Positions 39,241-51,624 of a stretch of DNA of 64,000 nucleotides are shown here, piece after piece; position 1 is the stretch's first letter; each line of letters begins with the position of its first letter. This stretch comes from Tribonema minus. Its lineage: Eukaryota; Sar; Xanthophyceae; Tribonematales; Tribonemataceae. The DNA is taken from positions 806,001-870,000 of the forward strand of contig JAFCMP010000434.1 in assembly GCA_017506865.1 (NCBI GenBank), written 5' to 3'. The notes under the pieces were generated by a model that did no database searches, had not been told where the DNA came from, and saw only the letters and a program-made list of their open reading frames with translations. A program made the translations under genes and the position numbers.

Positions 39241-40229
39241 CGTCTCAACTTGGGATGCAGCTTCCAGCAGCGGGCACATGATGTCCGAGCATCCCACAAT
39301 GACTGCTGCTGCAGTATCTGGCACCACTGCTGCAAACAGAGGGCGCATTTGCGACTGAAGCACTTCAAGGCGCACCAGCTGCCGATGGCTTCGTTACAGC
39401 AGTGAGTGAGTGCAGTGCGAGAGCCGTCAGTTGCCATGTCGCGGCCGCTTGCATGCTGAATCCCAGCATCACCATTGGTGCTGAGGCATGTGGGAGGCAC
39501 ATGCTCAGTACCGTAGTCGCAGCTCGGTGTCGCTATTGCCATTACGCACTGCAGGGCTGTCCTTCTCATCAGGACTCAGGACTGCTACCAGTGCTGTTGA
39601 CATCCGACGCCGTTGTTTCGACTGGGCTCGCCATATCGATGCTGACTGACCCCAGCAATACCGCCACCGACGCCGTACAATCGGCACCAGGTCGTGTCAC
39701 AGTGCCTGCGGTATTGTCGCCTGCTGAATTTGGGAGCACAGAGCAAATTTCCACGCTGGCTGCCAAGGCAGCACATATATCCTCATGCAGAATGAGTGCG
39801 GCACGCCGGCTGCAGCTATGAAGTTGCAGGGCACTGGCAACATCGCTGCCTTCCAAGCTGCGCGGCACAGATGTGATGGCATCACTGCTGAGAACTGCTG
39901 CATCGCAGATGTAGTTGCACGATGCGCTGCACTGCTCAGCAACGCCATCACCGCCGTTGAGCACCCTTAAATCGCCATTGACAGTGCCAATGCCCACTGA
40001 GTCGTGCGGCACAAAGGCGCTGCCTCGCCGCTGAGCCGTGTCGTGCTGTGGCAGCTGCTGCTGCTGGGGCTGCATGATGCGCTGCATGATGCGGTGCGCG
40101 GATCTGTGAGGCACTTTGTGCCGTCTGTCAAGGCCCCGTTTCCGCCCTGCCCTGCGCTGGAATATAGTGGACCGAGCCCGTCACAGGTTTTCAGACACGA
40201 TGGGGTCAGTTTCAGTGGACGATGAGCAC
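39241..40229. other. no gene seen
   Basis: Open frames exist on both strands (for example 39,569-40,114 minus) but none shows a family motif, a convincing start context or splice signals. It may be degraded interior of an LTR element lying between the two LTR-like repeats. Confidence 0.3.
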
Positions 40230-40870
40230 CATGAAGCTCATGCGCATGCTCGCGACGTTTCAGCGCATGACGGACTTCGCTGTGGGACGATGCTCTTTGG
40301 CCGCATGCGTTGGTATACGTCGACAACGCACATTCCAGGAGCACTTAGAGCGTGTGGAGAGGTCTTCACTCGGCTGGCAAGAGCAGGAGTGGTGCTGAAA
40401 CCCACCAGTCGTCATCTGGCTTAGCTACAATTGCAATCCCTCGGCCACATGTGCGCAGCGGCGGTCGCGAGGTCGACGCAGCTAAAGTGGCAGGCTGCTG
40501 GAAGCAACATATAAGCTCGAACCCTAGTATGCAGAGGCTCGCTGGAACCTTCTTAGGATACAGAGAGTACATACATACATCCCACTTTACAGTGACATCG
40601 CGACGCGTACGCAAGGAAGCAATGTATAGCTCACTGACGATATGTGACGATGGAATGGCAGCATGGGGGCCATGTTGACGCACTGCGTACACCTCCTCTC
40701 CTGGCTCACCCCGATCATAAAGGGATTCGCAGCGGCGTGACTTAAGTGATGCTGCAGACAGACGCCAGGGACGTGAGTTTAGGGGCGGCTTTGTTACAAC
40801 AGCGTGCTGGGTGGAGCAACCACTTGCTGACTACAGCAGGACACTCAACAAAAGCAAACGCAACTCTGTT
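40230..40870 (+). pseudogene. heavily mutated Ty3/Gypsy RT-RNase H relic
   Basis: Alignable, with many stops and small indels, to the minus-strand Gypsy element at 45.9-46.9 kb. MLATFQRMTDF-like text precedes a degraded YVDD region, then EVFTRLARAGVVLKPT, then LGHM, then fragments equivalent to PLAHPDYKGI and GAVLSQR. It is the same family in the opposite orientation and far older. Confidence 0.6.
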
Positions 40871-42565
40871 TGAAACTGGGAGGGCCTAGTATTTATATCG
40901 CAATTCCCGACCTTATACGTCGGACAGTCATATATCGCGAGACTTTTGTTGAACGATTTTTGTCAGAATCGGGGCAGAAGTCACATTGTATGCAATCTGG
41001 ATGGTATGTGATGGTATGTGGCGTTCATTCAGATGTACAAGTGCGTGAGCAAATGTACGGTGGGTAATGAGATGCGTGGTCACGCGATGAGCAATGCTGC
41101 GCGCGCTGCTTGCAATTTTACTAATTACTGGTTGCTCCGCCATGTAGGGCTAGGGTTATGCACTGAGCAATTCTGCGCTGCTTGCAAATCGTACTAAGGG
41201 CCGTTCTGTACAGCCGTTTTTTGTGTGAATGTGCGTGATTATGGATGAAAACACGTGAATGTTGTGGCATATTGCAGATGGATTCACAGCACGAATTGGA
41301 GGGCCGTGAAGAACAAGTAGGTAAGTGAATGAATCGGAATCCAGCCAATTACATCGCGCACAGCTTGTGATGAGGGTCGCTGGCCGTGCGTCACTCAGCA
41401 TGCTCAGGCATGGCGAGAGTGGCTATGCTGCGCCATAACTCCTAGCCTTCGAGGTGCCGCTGCTTGCGCCACGAGCGGTACGCTGAAGGGCTGTACCTGC
41501 GCTGGTCGCTAGCGCTGCGAGCGAAGTTGCGTTTGCCACGTATGTGAAAGAGTGCGCTGTAAACAATGCGGTTCACTTATCAAGCCTGGATTCACAGCGC
41601 AACTGTACGAAACGGGTCTAATCATGGCAAACCTTGAATCTGTGGCCTGCACCGTCCATGTGGCTCGCTACTGCGTTACGAGCCGCGCGCATAAAGGGGT
41701 ACATGCCATACTACTGCGTTACGAGCCGCATACACAAGTTCTTGTTGAAAGAAACTATAATTTACTCCTCAGCTGTGATGAGTTGATGCATTTGGCGAAC
41801 ATCGGTAGCTGTTGGTTCAAAAGACCGGGCGCGCGCTCGTGGAAACCAGCGAATCAAACCCCAGAATTAGGGCACCGGCCACTGAAGTAACTTTCCTCGC
41901 TGCTCCGCCCCTGTTGCTCCAGACGTGTGTGTGGGCTACTTTAGAGCAAGGAATGTGGCGCCACATGTGTGTTCTGCACGAACGTGCCAGCAATTTCCTG
42001 TGTACTGCATAAACTTCAGAAGTACCTGACAGGGTGTGCGTGTGCGGGCATCGGCACCAGACGGGTGATGCCGCTCAAAACGATCGAGCGCCTGTCGTGG
42101 GATGAGATGAAGCTACGGAGAGGCCGTGAGGCTCAGAGGCTGGCATTGGGTACAAAGGAGAGCTGCTACAGTCAAAATGCATAAATCGAGACAGCCGCCG
42201 TGTGGGGTCTTCCTGTTTTCCTCGTCCAGATGTATCTACCTGGGGCCAACATCATGGTCATTTTCGTCTGCGCAAACCTACTGATCGGACCCCGAGAGTC
42301 CCTGATGGCGTTGGAGGTAAGCCATAGCGCAAATGCCGTCCTCAGCGAGTCTTCAGCTCTCCAGGCGCCAGCGCTCTCAGCTCGGCGTCGATGTGTTGCG
42401 GCATTAGAGCACAAACACAATTGTGAACATGACAACCAACGCCCACATGATTCAACCATGCTGGTGCACTACGGCAACACTAACTGCCAACGGCACAATA
42501 TTCTTAGGTTAAAAGCATGATAATACGCCTGCCAGCTTGCCTGTTCCTCAACGAACAGCGCACAG
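40871..42565. other. no gene seen; TIR-like end and repeat copy
   Basis: 40,890-40,980 resembles the termini of the element at 33.0-34.0 kb (TTCCCGACC, CAGTCATATATCGCGA). 41,640-41,735 is a copy of the 69-bp repeat. The remainder shows nothing recognisable. Confidence 0.35.
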
Positions 42566-43727
42566 TGTGGCCTAGCGGCCGTGATGTGTCTAAAAACTAC
42601 TCATTCCCACAGCGTTTGCCATACGTACAGCGACCAGATCCATGAGAGGTAAGATTCCAGCTTGTTCAAGGTGTCCAGTGATTTGGTTAACAGTTGAAAG
42701 CAGCGCAGCATTGCTCAGCGCATCACCACGCGTAACCCTAGCCCCTACCTCTCAGGGTTACTTCAATTTCAAATTGAACTTCAACTTCAGCTTGAAGTTA
42801 AACTTGCAACTTCAACAAAACATGCAGAGAATGTGCAGCACCTGCTCATCAACCATCACACATGTGCTGTCGCACTTGCAGCCCTGCATGCACCGCTGCC
42901 ACATACCCCCTGCATGGTGCTCTCTGCATCCATGCACACAACCGGCAGCGGTCAATGACTCCTCTATTTTCTTTGTGCATGTTTCAACACAACAACTGCA
43001 TGAACAACTGCATGAGCGCAAAACGCTCCGCGGCTCACTGGCAGACATCGCTGCGAAAGAGCTATTTTCTTTGTGCATGTTTCAACACAACAACTGCATG
43101 AACAACTGCATGAGCGCAAAACGCTCCGCGGCTCACTGGCAGACATCGCTGCGAAAGAGCGAAAGAGCAGGCGCCACAGCAGCAATTGCGCAAAAGGCCG
43201 CACACGCACAAACTAGTTGTACTGAGGCTAGTCACAGACTGCCCAGAGACGGCAAAACATGTCCGCCCCCCATCGCTGAGCCGGTGCAAAAACTATTGCG
43301 CTGCGCGTCTCCTCCTGAGCTAGTGCAAGGGCTGACTACTGCGCCGCGCGTCTCCTCCTCTCGAGGCCACGCCCAAAACTGCTAGCACTCGCTGGTTTGG
43401 CCTTATAAGCGTAATCTGAAGTACCCTTGCCACATACAGTACGTAACTCATTGTGGCAGATACATAAAGCAAGTCAAATGACCTGCTGAAGGGTGACAAC
43501 AGAATGAAGGCCATATACAGCGTTGCTACAGCATCAAGTGGGCTCTCCAGCTCCATCTCCTCCCTCGCACCTCGGCGCTCTGAGAAGTTGACATAGGGCC
43601 GCCCTTGTGTATATGAATTGTGCTTTACTGTGCATACACACTGAATGTTGTAAGTACCCTTAAAGCTCCACCCCCCCTCACTGCGTGCGCCCTGCTATTG
43701 GTGAGACACAACCTAGTGCATCCCACA
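42566..43727 (+). repeat. LTR-like repeat, copy 2, with TGTGG...CCACA termini
   Basis: It begins TGTGG and ends CCACA, the inverted ends expected of an LTR (1,162 bp), and is followed by ATCGGTGGCAGTGCATGG, which could be a primer-binding site for a plus-oriented element. It is collinear with 37,750-38,700. It contains an exact 98-bp tandem duplication (42,964-43,061 and 43,062-43,159). The interior is cut off by the opposite-facing Gypsy element beginning at ~43,915. Confidence 0.5.
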
Positions 43728-43914
43728 ATCGGTGGCAGTGCATGGTCGCACCGTCGCCTCAGCAAAGGACAAAAACCCCTTGCATCCGTCCGCCCCGGAG
43801 TTGATGCCGCAGATGAGGTTGAAAGCCTGGCAGAAAGAGGCCCCGAAACGACGACAAACGTCGTCGCTACACCGCCATTGCTAGTCCACCTCCAACGCTA
43901 TGGCTGCTCCGTCA

Positions 43915-46900
43915 ATTGGCACCAGAAAAACGGCTCCTGCCTCCGGCACCTCCCCTGGCTGGTTGCTCACGTCCTAAGCGTCCGCTGAAATCTCCAGCCG
44001 TGGCTGCCACCACTCCCGCCAGTGTGGTAGCTGCTTTCCTGCGTATAGCTGTAAGTACCTGTAAGTACCTCGGCCATGCCTGTAGAAAGGCATCACGGTC
44101 GCGGAACTCGCGAGGGCAGAGCACATGTAGCAGCCGGCTCCTCTGGTCAATGTGAGCTATGACCCCTGGCACCAAGTCCTCCGCATGCAGATCTCCACCG
44201 TCAGGCGTTATGGTACGCCAAAACGCTCCTCGTATGTTAATCCACGCACCTTTCTTGAACACCTTGCCAACACTGGGGCCGTTGAACCATCCTTGTCACT
44301 CAGTCTGACAGGCTCAGAGGATGCTGTTCCACGCACAACATATGGCCGTAGGCGTATCGCATAAACATAGGGGTTTGCCATGGCTGGGCCTGGTAGACTA
44401 TGCCCAGGGGCAGGACGGACCAGGTGAGTGTCGCTGCCTTGCATCCGCCGCTCAATGACGTAAGGTCCAAACCAGCGCTGGGAGCTTAGGGCTGCGCCCT
44501 TTGCGTCTGAGAAAGTGGTATACCCAGACCCGTTCTCCCACAGCATAGCGCCTGTGCCGTGCCTCAGGTGAGTTGGCTGCAAGCTCACGCAACTGCTGCT
44601 GTTCTCGTAGGAAATCCCTCACCAACTCATGAGAGGCGGTAAGATCTTCCTCCAATACCTCCATGTACTCCGCCACATCGCGCCAGCGTGCTGGTAAGGT
44701 GCGCCGATCACGATTTACTGCCGCCTCGAAGGGGAGCACCGCATCTCGTCTACAAAGCCGCGAAAAGGGCTGATGCCAAATGTCAGGTTTGGGAGAGGTG
44801 CGGTGTGAGAAGAGCACCATGAAAAGCCGTTCGTCCCAGTCCCTCTGGCCACTGTCCGCGATCATGCTGAGCAACGCAACCAGTGAACCGTTGGCCCGCT
44901 CCGTCAAGCCGTTAGTTACACTGAGGATGGTATGGGCTTGATAATAGGCGTGATGTACCCACGACCTTGGTCACCTCTTGCAGGAGTGGGCTGCGAAAGT
45001 CCGCTCCATTGTCAGACAGCAGTACTCGGGGCACGCCGAGAGACGATCTCCTCGGCCAGCAGTCGAGCGATGACGGCAGCTGTGTGAACTGGCACCGCAA
45101 ACGCTTCCACCCAGCGTGTGGGGTCGTCCGTGAACACCACAATGTAGCGGTTGCTGCGGTCTGACACTGGAAATGGGCCCACAACATCCACTCCTTCGAT
45201 GTCAAAGAAGGTCCCGCGTAGCTCCTCATTGCCAGCATTGGCACGTTGGTTTGCTGCCGAAGCTTCCGCGCCAGGCAGACCGGGCATTTGAGGACATGCT
45301 CCGCGACACTGGCATACATACCCACCCAATGGTACTGCTGCGCTACTGCGCTACTTTCGCGTATGCGCGATCAAATTCACAGTGCCCACCTCCTATTGGG
45401 TCATTATGAGCCCCGTGTAGCACCTGAGGAATCAGTGCTTTGGGAATGACCAGCCGGTCCTCCTCTGCCAGTCGCCGACCGCCCCGGCGCGTGGAAATGT
45501 AGAGTCTCCCGCCAGCGACATAGTAGCCTGCATGCTTGGCCGCAATATTTCCTTGAGCTGCCGGTCTGAATGGCCCGCTGGCACCACCCGTCCTTTCAAG
45601 TAAGCCATAATAGCGCCCAGCTCGGCATCATTGCGTTGTGCCGTCGCTATTTCGTCCACCGACGGCAGCCCTGCCGCTCGCCGGCCCACCACCTCCTGTG
45701 CACCACAGTGAACCACGCCATGCCGGAAGCACCCGAACACAGGGACAGCACGCAGTGTGTTGTGCAAGCACACGGTGCTACAGTTAGCGCCACACGCGAT
45801 GATCGCGGCTCGTCTTCCTGCCAAGAGCCCTCCACCAGCCGTGACAGAGCATCGGCATTGGTCTTGTGCCCAGGCCTTTACACGATGGTCATGGCGTACT
45901 CCTGCAGCACTGTGACATAGCGCTCCTGACGTTTCGTGCGCATGTCGCTTGTAGGGTTGAGCAAGTACTTGAGCGCCGCGTGATCAGTCTCCAGTATGAA
46001 GGGCCGACCATTGTGAAGAAGTGGTCTGAGATGCAGCACCGCCTCCACTGCTGCGAGGGCCTCACGATCATAGACAGAGTAGTTGCGCTCCGCCTTTTTT
46101 AGTGTCCTGCTGTAGTAAGCAAGTGGTTGCTCTCCTCCAGCGCGCCGTTGAGACAAAACCGCCCCCAGTCCCACGTCACTGGCGTCTGTCTGCAGCACCA
46201 GTTGATTCGTGCCGTTACGAATCCCTTTATAATCAGGGTGCGCCAGGGGTGGAGCTGAGCGGAGTGCGTCTTTCAACATGGCCCAGGCTGCCACCACATC
46301 GCTAGAGAGCTCATATGTTGCCTCCTTGCGTAACGTAGCAGTAATTGGCTCCGCGATGTCACTGTAATATGGGATGTACTCCCTGTAATATGAGGCCATC
46401 TGAAGGTACACGTTTTGGTTTAAATCCTATAAAATATCTTAAAAGTTTTTACGGCAATAAAAAAGTAGTTCAAAACAAAGGTCACCAACATATACGACAG
46501 CTAGTGCTAAAGGCGCATATCACAAAATGTAATATATATTCACTATACAATACTTGACCTAGTGTGCTTAAACTTGATGCGTCATCATATGCGGAGCTAG
46601 CCTCCGCTATGTTGCGCGGGGGTTGCAGCTTGTTTATTGCTGCCACCTTAGCTGGGTCCACCTCTCGACCGCCGCCGTGTACGATGTGGCCGAGGAATTT
46701 TACTCGAAGTTGAGCGAAATGACATTTGGTGGGTTTCAGCACCACCCCTGCTCCCGCCAGCCGGGTGAACACCCTCTCCACGTGCTCCAAGTGCTCCTGG
46801 AATGTGCGACTGAAGATGAGCACGTCGTCAATGTATACCAATGCATACACCCAGAGAGCATTGTGCCCCACAGCCAGCTCCATCATGCGCTGAAACGTTG

Positions 46901-47650
46901 CGGGCATGCGCACCATGCCCACGGTTCACTGAAACTGCCCCCATCGTGTCTGGAAGGCTGTGATGGGGCGAGACTCACGGTCCAGCTCAATCTGCCAGAA
47001 GCCGTCCTGCGCATCTGCAGAGGAGAAGTATACTGCACCGTCAAGAGCATTGTGCATCTCGTCAGTGCGAGGCAGTGGGTAAGCGTCCACGCCATCCATC
47101 AAAACGGCCTTGTTGACGGCGCGCAGGTCCTGCACCACTCGCAGACGCCCATCCGGTGTTGGCACCAGAAGGAGCGGAGAGTTCCATGGCGACGCTGCCG
47201 GCTCAATGACTCCTAGCCGCAGCAATCTATCTACCTCCTTCCACAGGGTCTCCAGCTCCAGGATCGAGTAGCGGCGCATCTTGGCACGAAAGGGCCTTGC
47301 ATCCCCCACGTCAATGTGATGCCGCACCAGTGGAGTCGGCCGCGGGAGCTTGCCGTCGAAGCAAAACGCGCCTGCCTGTGCCAAACGTAGAAGCACAAGG
47401 TCCAACACCATCTGCTCCTCATCCGTGAGGTGGGCAGTCTGTTCTCGAGCGAAGCAAGCCAGACCAGAAATCTCCTCCGTGGTGGGTGGCACTACTGAAT
47501 CTGTCTGCAGGCGCTCTCAAAGTCGGTGCCACCTCAGCTCACTCCCAGCAGGTAGCTCCGAACGAGGAATGAGGCGGAGGAACTGGCAACCCCGGCTGCT
47601 GATCAATATCAACATGCTCCACCTTCTTGTCTGCCCCCAAGGCTGATGCT
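43915..47650 (-). mobile_element. degenerate Ty3/Gypsy element (pol region)
   Basis: Minus-strand order is RT, RNase H, integrase, C-terminal domain, which defines Ty3/Gypsy. RT (47,492-46,600): PASPWNSPLLLVPTPDG, FSSADAQDGFWQIELD, a Trp-to-TGA stop at ~46,924, then LVYIDDVLIFS. RNase H (46,411-45,880): LQTDASDVGLGAVLSQRRAG, FILETDHAALKYLL. Integrase (45,330-44,450) in several frames: CPVCLARKLRQQ; VDVVGPFPV; VLLSDNGADFRSPL; LTERANGS. GPY/F-like block: RWFGPYVIERRMQG. End: EDLVPGVIAHIDQRSRLL, stop at ~43,915. Frameshifts and an AT-rich insertion make it inactive. Gag and protease are not recognisable above 47.65 kb, and paired LTRs were not found. Confidence 0.8.
46410..46590. other. AT-rich insertion inside the Gypsy pol, possibly organellar DNA
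   Basis: The RT/RNase H linker (…IAEASS / LQMASYYREY…) is split by ~180 bp of strikingly AT-rich DNA (TATAAAATATC, GTAATATATATTCAC) in a GC-rich neighbourhood. One minus frame reads LGQVLYSEYILHF, which weakly recalls the C-terminal part of NAD6. No target duplication or inverted ends are obvious. Origin is inference from base composition. Confidence 0.35.
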
Positions 47651-50600
47651 TTCAACCCCGGGAGGCCAGTAGGAGAAGATTGCTCCTTTGATGTTGACCT
47701 ACTTGGCTGAAGACTTCCTGTGGCGGCGAAGACATTGGCCACCCCCCCCCCATTGCTGACTCCGCAGCTCGCACCGCCATTGATGCCGCCGTCTGCCCAA
47801 TGCACCCTTTTTCGTCCTTCACCAATCGCAAAGGTGTAGTTGCGCTATTTTCCCCTCCTGCGCGCACACCGCGCACACAAGCGCAACTTATGGGCGGGGC
47901 GGGTGGCAACCCTTGTCGGAAGGGTCATCATCCTCACCAAGGGGCTCCGCCAAGTTGTCGGTGTTTGTGTTGGTGTTGCTCCCATTGAAGTTTGCCGTTG
48001 AGGTATCGGCTGTTGCAGCACATGACTGCGGGTCATGTTGGTAGCGGCAGCAGGCATGCGTATATGCATATAAATAGTTGTACATCCATACATGACAGCG
48101 TACATGGGGGCGATGCATGCTTGCATACATGCAGCTGCAGCTCAAGAGCACGGACGGCATCACTCCCCCAGCATCATGGCAGAGTAGCACAGCACAATCA
48201 CATCTGCATGGTAGTAGCACAAATGTATCAGAATGCTTTAAACATGCACAGATGCATGCTTGAAACAGATGAAACAGCAGTATTACAGCGTAATACATCT
48301 ATAGCAGGCATAAGCACACAGCACCCCGTGACGCCATCTCCCAAACTAAGTTCAGGTGTCAATTGCCTAGCGAGGGGAGTAGTGATGCATGGAACTGATT
48401 ACACACTGCACAAAGCCAGTTTGATTGTATTTCAACAGTAGCTGAATGTGATTTACATGAGAGTCAAGGTAGTGGCATGGTAATTCTCACTTTGTGTTTC
48501 ACTTCAAGGTTCGACATCAAGCTGTAATGGTCTTGACTATCCTTTTCGTGCACATTTGGGCGAGCTACTGGGCGCCCTGCCATGTTGTGGCAGGCGTATC
48601 AGCGTGCAGATCAATGAGTGTGACAGCCTGCCGCACATAGAGCAGTGCTCGCCCCCGAGTCGCTCATGTGAATCACTACGAAGGGGTCTCACAGATGCGT
48701 GTCCAAGAGGCAGCAGGACGAGCTGCAAGCAGAAAACGTAGATGGCGGCGTATACAGCGTGCAGATGGTACATGTATACTGTACACGCCGTAACAAACAC
48801 GAACGGACTTTTTGCATCCCTAAACGCTGTGACTGTAACATCATCATGCTGCAGGCATCTAAATATCAAGCTATCAGCTTTGGCGCCACACTGCTGCTGG
48901 TTATTGCCGGCCACATTTGGCCCCAAGCTATTTGTGGAAGTTGGAGTGCAACCCCTTTCTCGCGGCATTCGGGTGTAGGCTGGGTAGAAATAGAGCATGT
49001 CGAATTTCACAAGTACTTGTACAGTACGAGTACTTGCGTACGAGTGCTTCTACGAGTAGGAATAACGAGTAAATGACTTGTATCGTCCAACGGTGAAGCA
49101 TTCATCTGCAAGGGCCACACCATGTTGTGCTAGTGTAAAAACATGTAGCATGAGCCCAAGGCTGCATGGTATAGATCCAGCAGTCAGCCCTCCTGCAAAG
49201 TGCAAGTGCCACATGGTGTGAGCAGCAGCAATCAGCCATGCACAGCAACAGCAGCAGCAGCAGCAACCTCAGCAGCAACAGTACAATAGCAGCAGCAGCA
49301 TCAACAGCAGCAGCAACAGCACAACAGCAGCAGCAACAGTACAACAGCAGCAGCAACAACAGCAGCAACATGACAACAGCAGCAAAATGACACCACCAGC
49401 AGCACCGACACAGCTGGCTGCAGCAGCACAGGCTGCTGCAGATCACACACTAAGGCTCGGGAGCGGATTGTCCTGTAGAGCAGCCAAGTTGCTGCAGGGA
49501 CTACAGCGCTGGCTGTGTAAAGCGCAGACAAGAAGCGGCATGTTTGTAGACTGCATCATGTAATGCGTCCCTTGTAGAGTGTAGATGTGTACCGCTTGCT
49601 CAAGTGTCAACATAAGCCGCACTAGCCTTGAAGAGTGTAAATTTCCTGCTGCCGCTGCGTGTACATTCCATAGCAAGCTGCACGTGCGGTAAAGTGCGCA
49701 CACTAGTCATGTTCTGCACCGACACTAGTCCTGGATCAAGCAACCTCACGCACCTTTTGACATGGCACTTACCACAGGCCTTGCGGTCGACGTCTTGGGT
49801 CTTCGACGCAGGCCGCGATGCCGCAGGACTATGCCGCCGGTGCCAAGGTTTTAGAGCACACACTTCACGCCGCGGCGGGAAAGTGTGGGGGTGTGGAAGT
49901 GTGATGGACGCAGTAGTGCACGCACTATTCGTTAAGCTGCCAACTGATCTGTGCATTTCAGCGCAGCGGGTGTGCAAATTGCGGCACTAGTGTCATGCCA
50001 CCTTGTTTTCTCAGGATCAAACCGCCAAAACCTTTCAAGTGCCGGAATACTTTGCGCCACCCCTGAGAACCCCCAACTGGCCCACGTCACCCGCGTTACA
50101 AGAGCCTGCACTTCTCAACTTTGACTAATGGTCATCTTCTAATGCGCAAACTGCAGCAAAAGTGACAGCTCCAACATGGATGTCAGAGCGTAATGACACT
50201 GTCTATTGCACGCGCTTACCGTGGGTGATGTATGCGCGGGAGGTAGTCCTAGACGCTGGGCAGCGGGGGCGGGCATGCTAGTCTCCTGAGCAGATTGACC
50301 GACAGGGGTGTGCGTAGTCAGTACGCCCGAGCTGCCGCTGTGCTGTGGCCCTGGCTCGGAACTCACACGCTTGGACGGAGGGGTATCACCCCACAAGTGT
50401 GTCCTCTTGCCTGACCTCCCCGCTGCACGACCTGTACCCGGGCCTGATGGCGGATCTGGCTGTGCCTGGGTCATTAACTTGCAACACAAACACGAGTGAG
50501 GCAGGGCAGCATTGGCTTCTGAGAGCACACGGCGCACCTACAACCAGACATGGTCGAATACACCCATCTTGCTTATCAGTGACAATGAGTTGACCCACTT

Positions 50601-51624
50601 TTGACTTTGCGGACAGTATTTGCTTGGTCCCTGTGTAGCGTCAACATTCAGTGTAGGATTAGTGTCATCAACGAGCAGCAGTACGGATGAATGTCTACTT
50701 CAAGTAAAATACTCGAGTAATTACTGCAGTTTCATCAAGTAAAAATGAATACTTACATCAATTGCGATCACGAATGCTGCAGTTGGGTCTGACGGGTACT
50801 TTGCACAGAACATTCCGAACCCCCCATGTCACCCAAGTGTACTGTAGTGCCCAACAGATGAATGGCGACCAATTGCCCACGGAAAGCATCTGGCGTCGAT
50901 GCACAAACAGCAAGAGTACATTGGCAAGCTATACCTAAGCAAGGATGCATTGAAAGTACATATGTTTTTACACTAACAATTGCAGAGATGTTGCGTGCAG
51001 TGCAACACATGATGCGCCACCATACACAAAACTGGGAAATTCCAGTCGTCTATCATCATCACGGATCTGAGGTTCGACCGTTGTATTGTTGCATCATCGT
51101 GCACCATGAATAAATAGCACATGCACTGTGGCCAATGACACAAGCAGGAAGGGTGCACTGTAATATCATGCATCACCCCCCCCCCCCCCCTGAGGTTGAA
51201 CTGGAGTAGCAATCACGCACATTCACTCGTGGCAGGGAAAGGTCCGCATCAGGCCCATTCACCGCAGTGAGTGAGTGCTCTATGGATGAACATAAGCAGC
51301 TATGGCTTAACCCATATCGATATGGTACACTATGCTGGTGACGTAGGCTCACTGCTGTGTGCAGCCGCAGACTGCGCATCTATGAAGTGACTATCTATCC
51401 GGTGGTGACATTCGCTCACTGCCTGTGCACAAAGTTGACTGCAAAGCTGCTGACAACCCATACAGAGAACATTGAGACAGCTCGGATTGCCATGCCTGCA
51501 AGGCACTGACAGCTGCTGAGTGCTGCATGACGCCATCAAAGTCCCTGTGCAGTGCATGAGCTGCTGGTGCTGTTGTTTTTGGTCCACATTGCCTTGCGTG
51601 TCCAGCGTGAATGCAAGCTATGAA
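47651..51624. other. no supported gene; microsatellites
   Basis: 49,205-49,400 is an imperfect CAG/CAA trinucleotide tract; its poly-Gln or poly-Leu frames are artefacts. 49,010-49,075 and 50,690-50,760 carry AGTACTTG/AAGTAAAAT motifs. 51,177-51,191 is poly-C. A Pro/Ser-rich minus frame at about 50,220-50,475 (PPSGPGTGRAAGRSGKRTH) ends at a GTAAGC donor and could be an isolated exon, but nothing links to it. Confidence 0.35.

Larger units (their letters stand above)
38832..41707. repeat. dispersed ~69-bp repeat, four copies, two forming a palindrome
   Basis: Copies begin with TGTGGCCTGCACCCCGTCCA and continue through CTACTGCGTTACGAGCCGC to GGGTACATGCC: 38,832-38,901 (+), 39,102-39,170 (+), 39,172-39,240 (-) and 41,640-41,707 (+, with small deletions, partly repeated again to 41,735). 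No coding potential or tRNA-like structure was recognised. Confidence 0.75.

Noticed and set aside
43620-43988. 122-codon plus-strand frame after the LTR-like repeat as a gag gene
   Set aside because: It spans the LTR end and runs into the antisense Gypsy remnant; no Gag motif is present.
49102-49531. Leucine-rich or Gln-rich frames suggesting a membrane or polyQ protein
   Set aside because: They arise from an imperfect CAG/CAA trinucleotide tract read in different frames.
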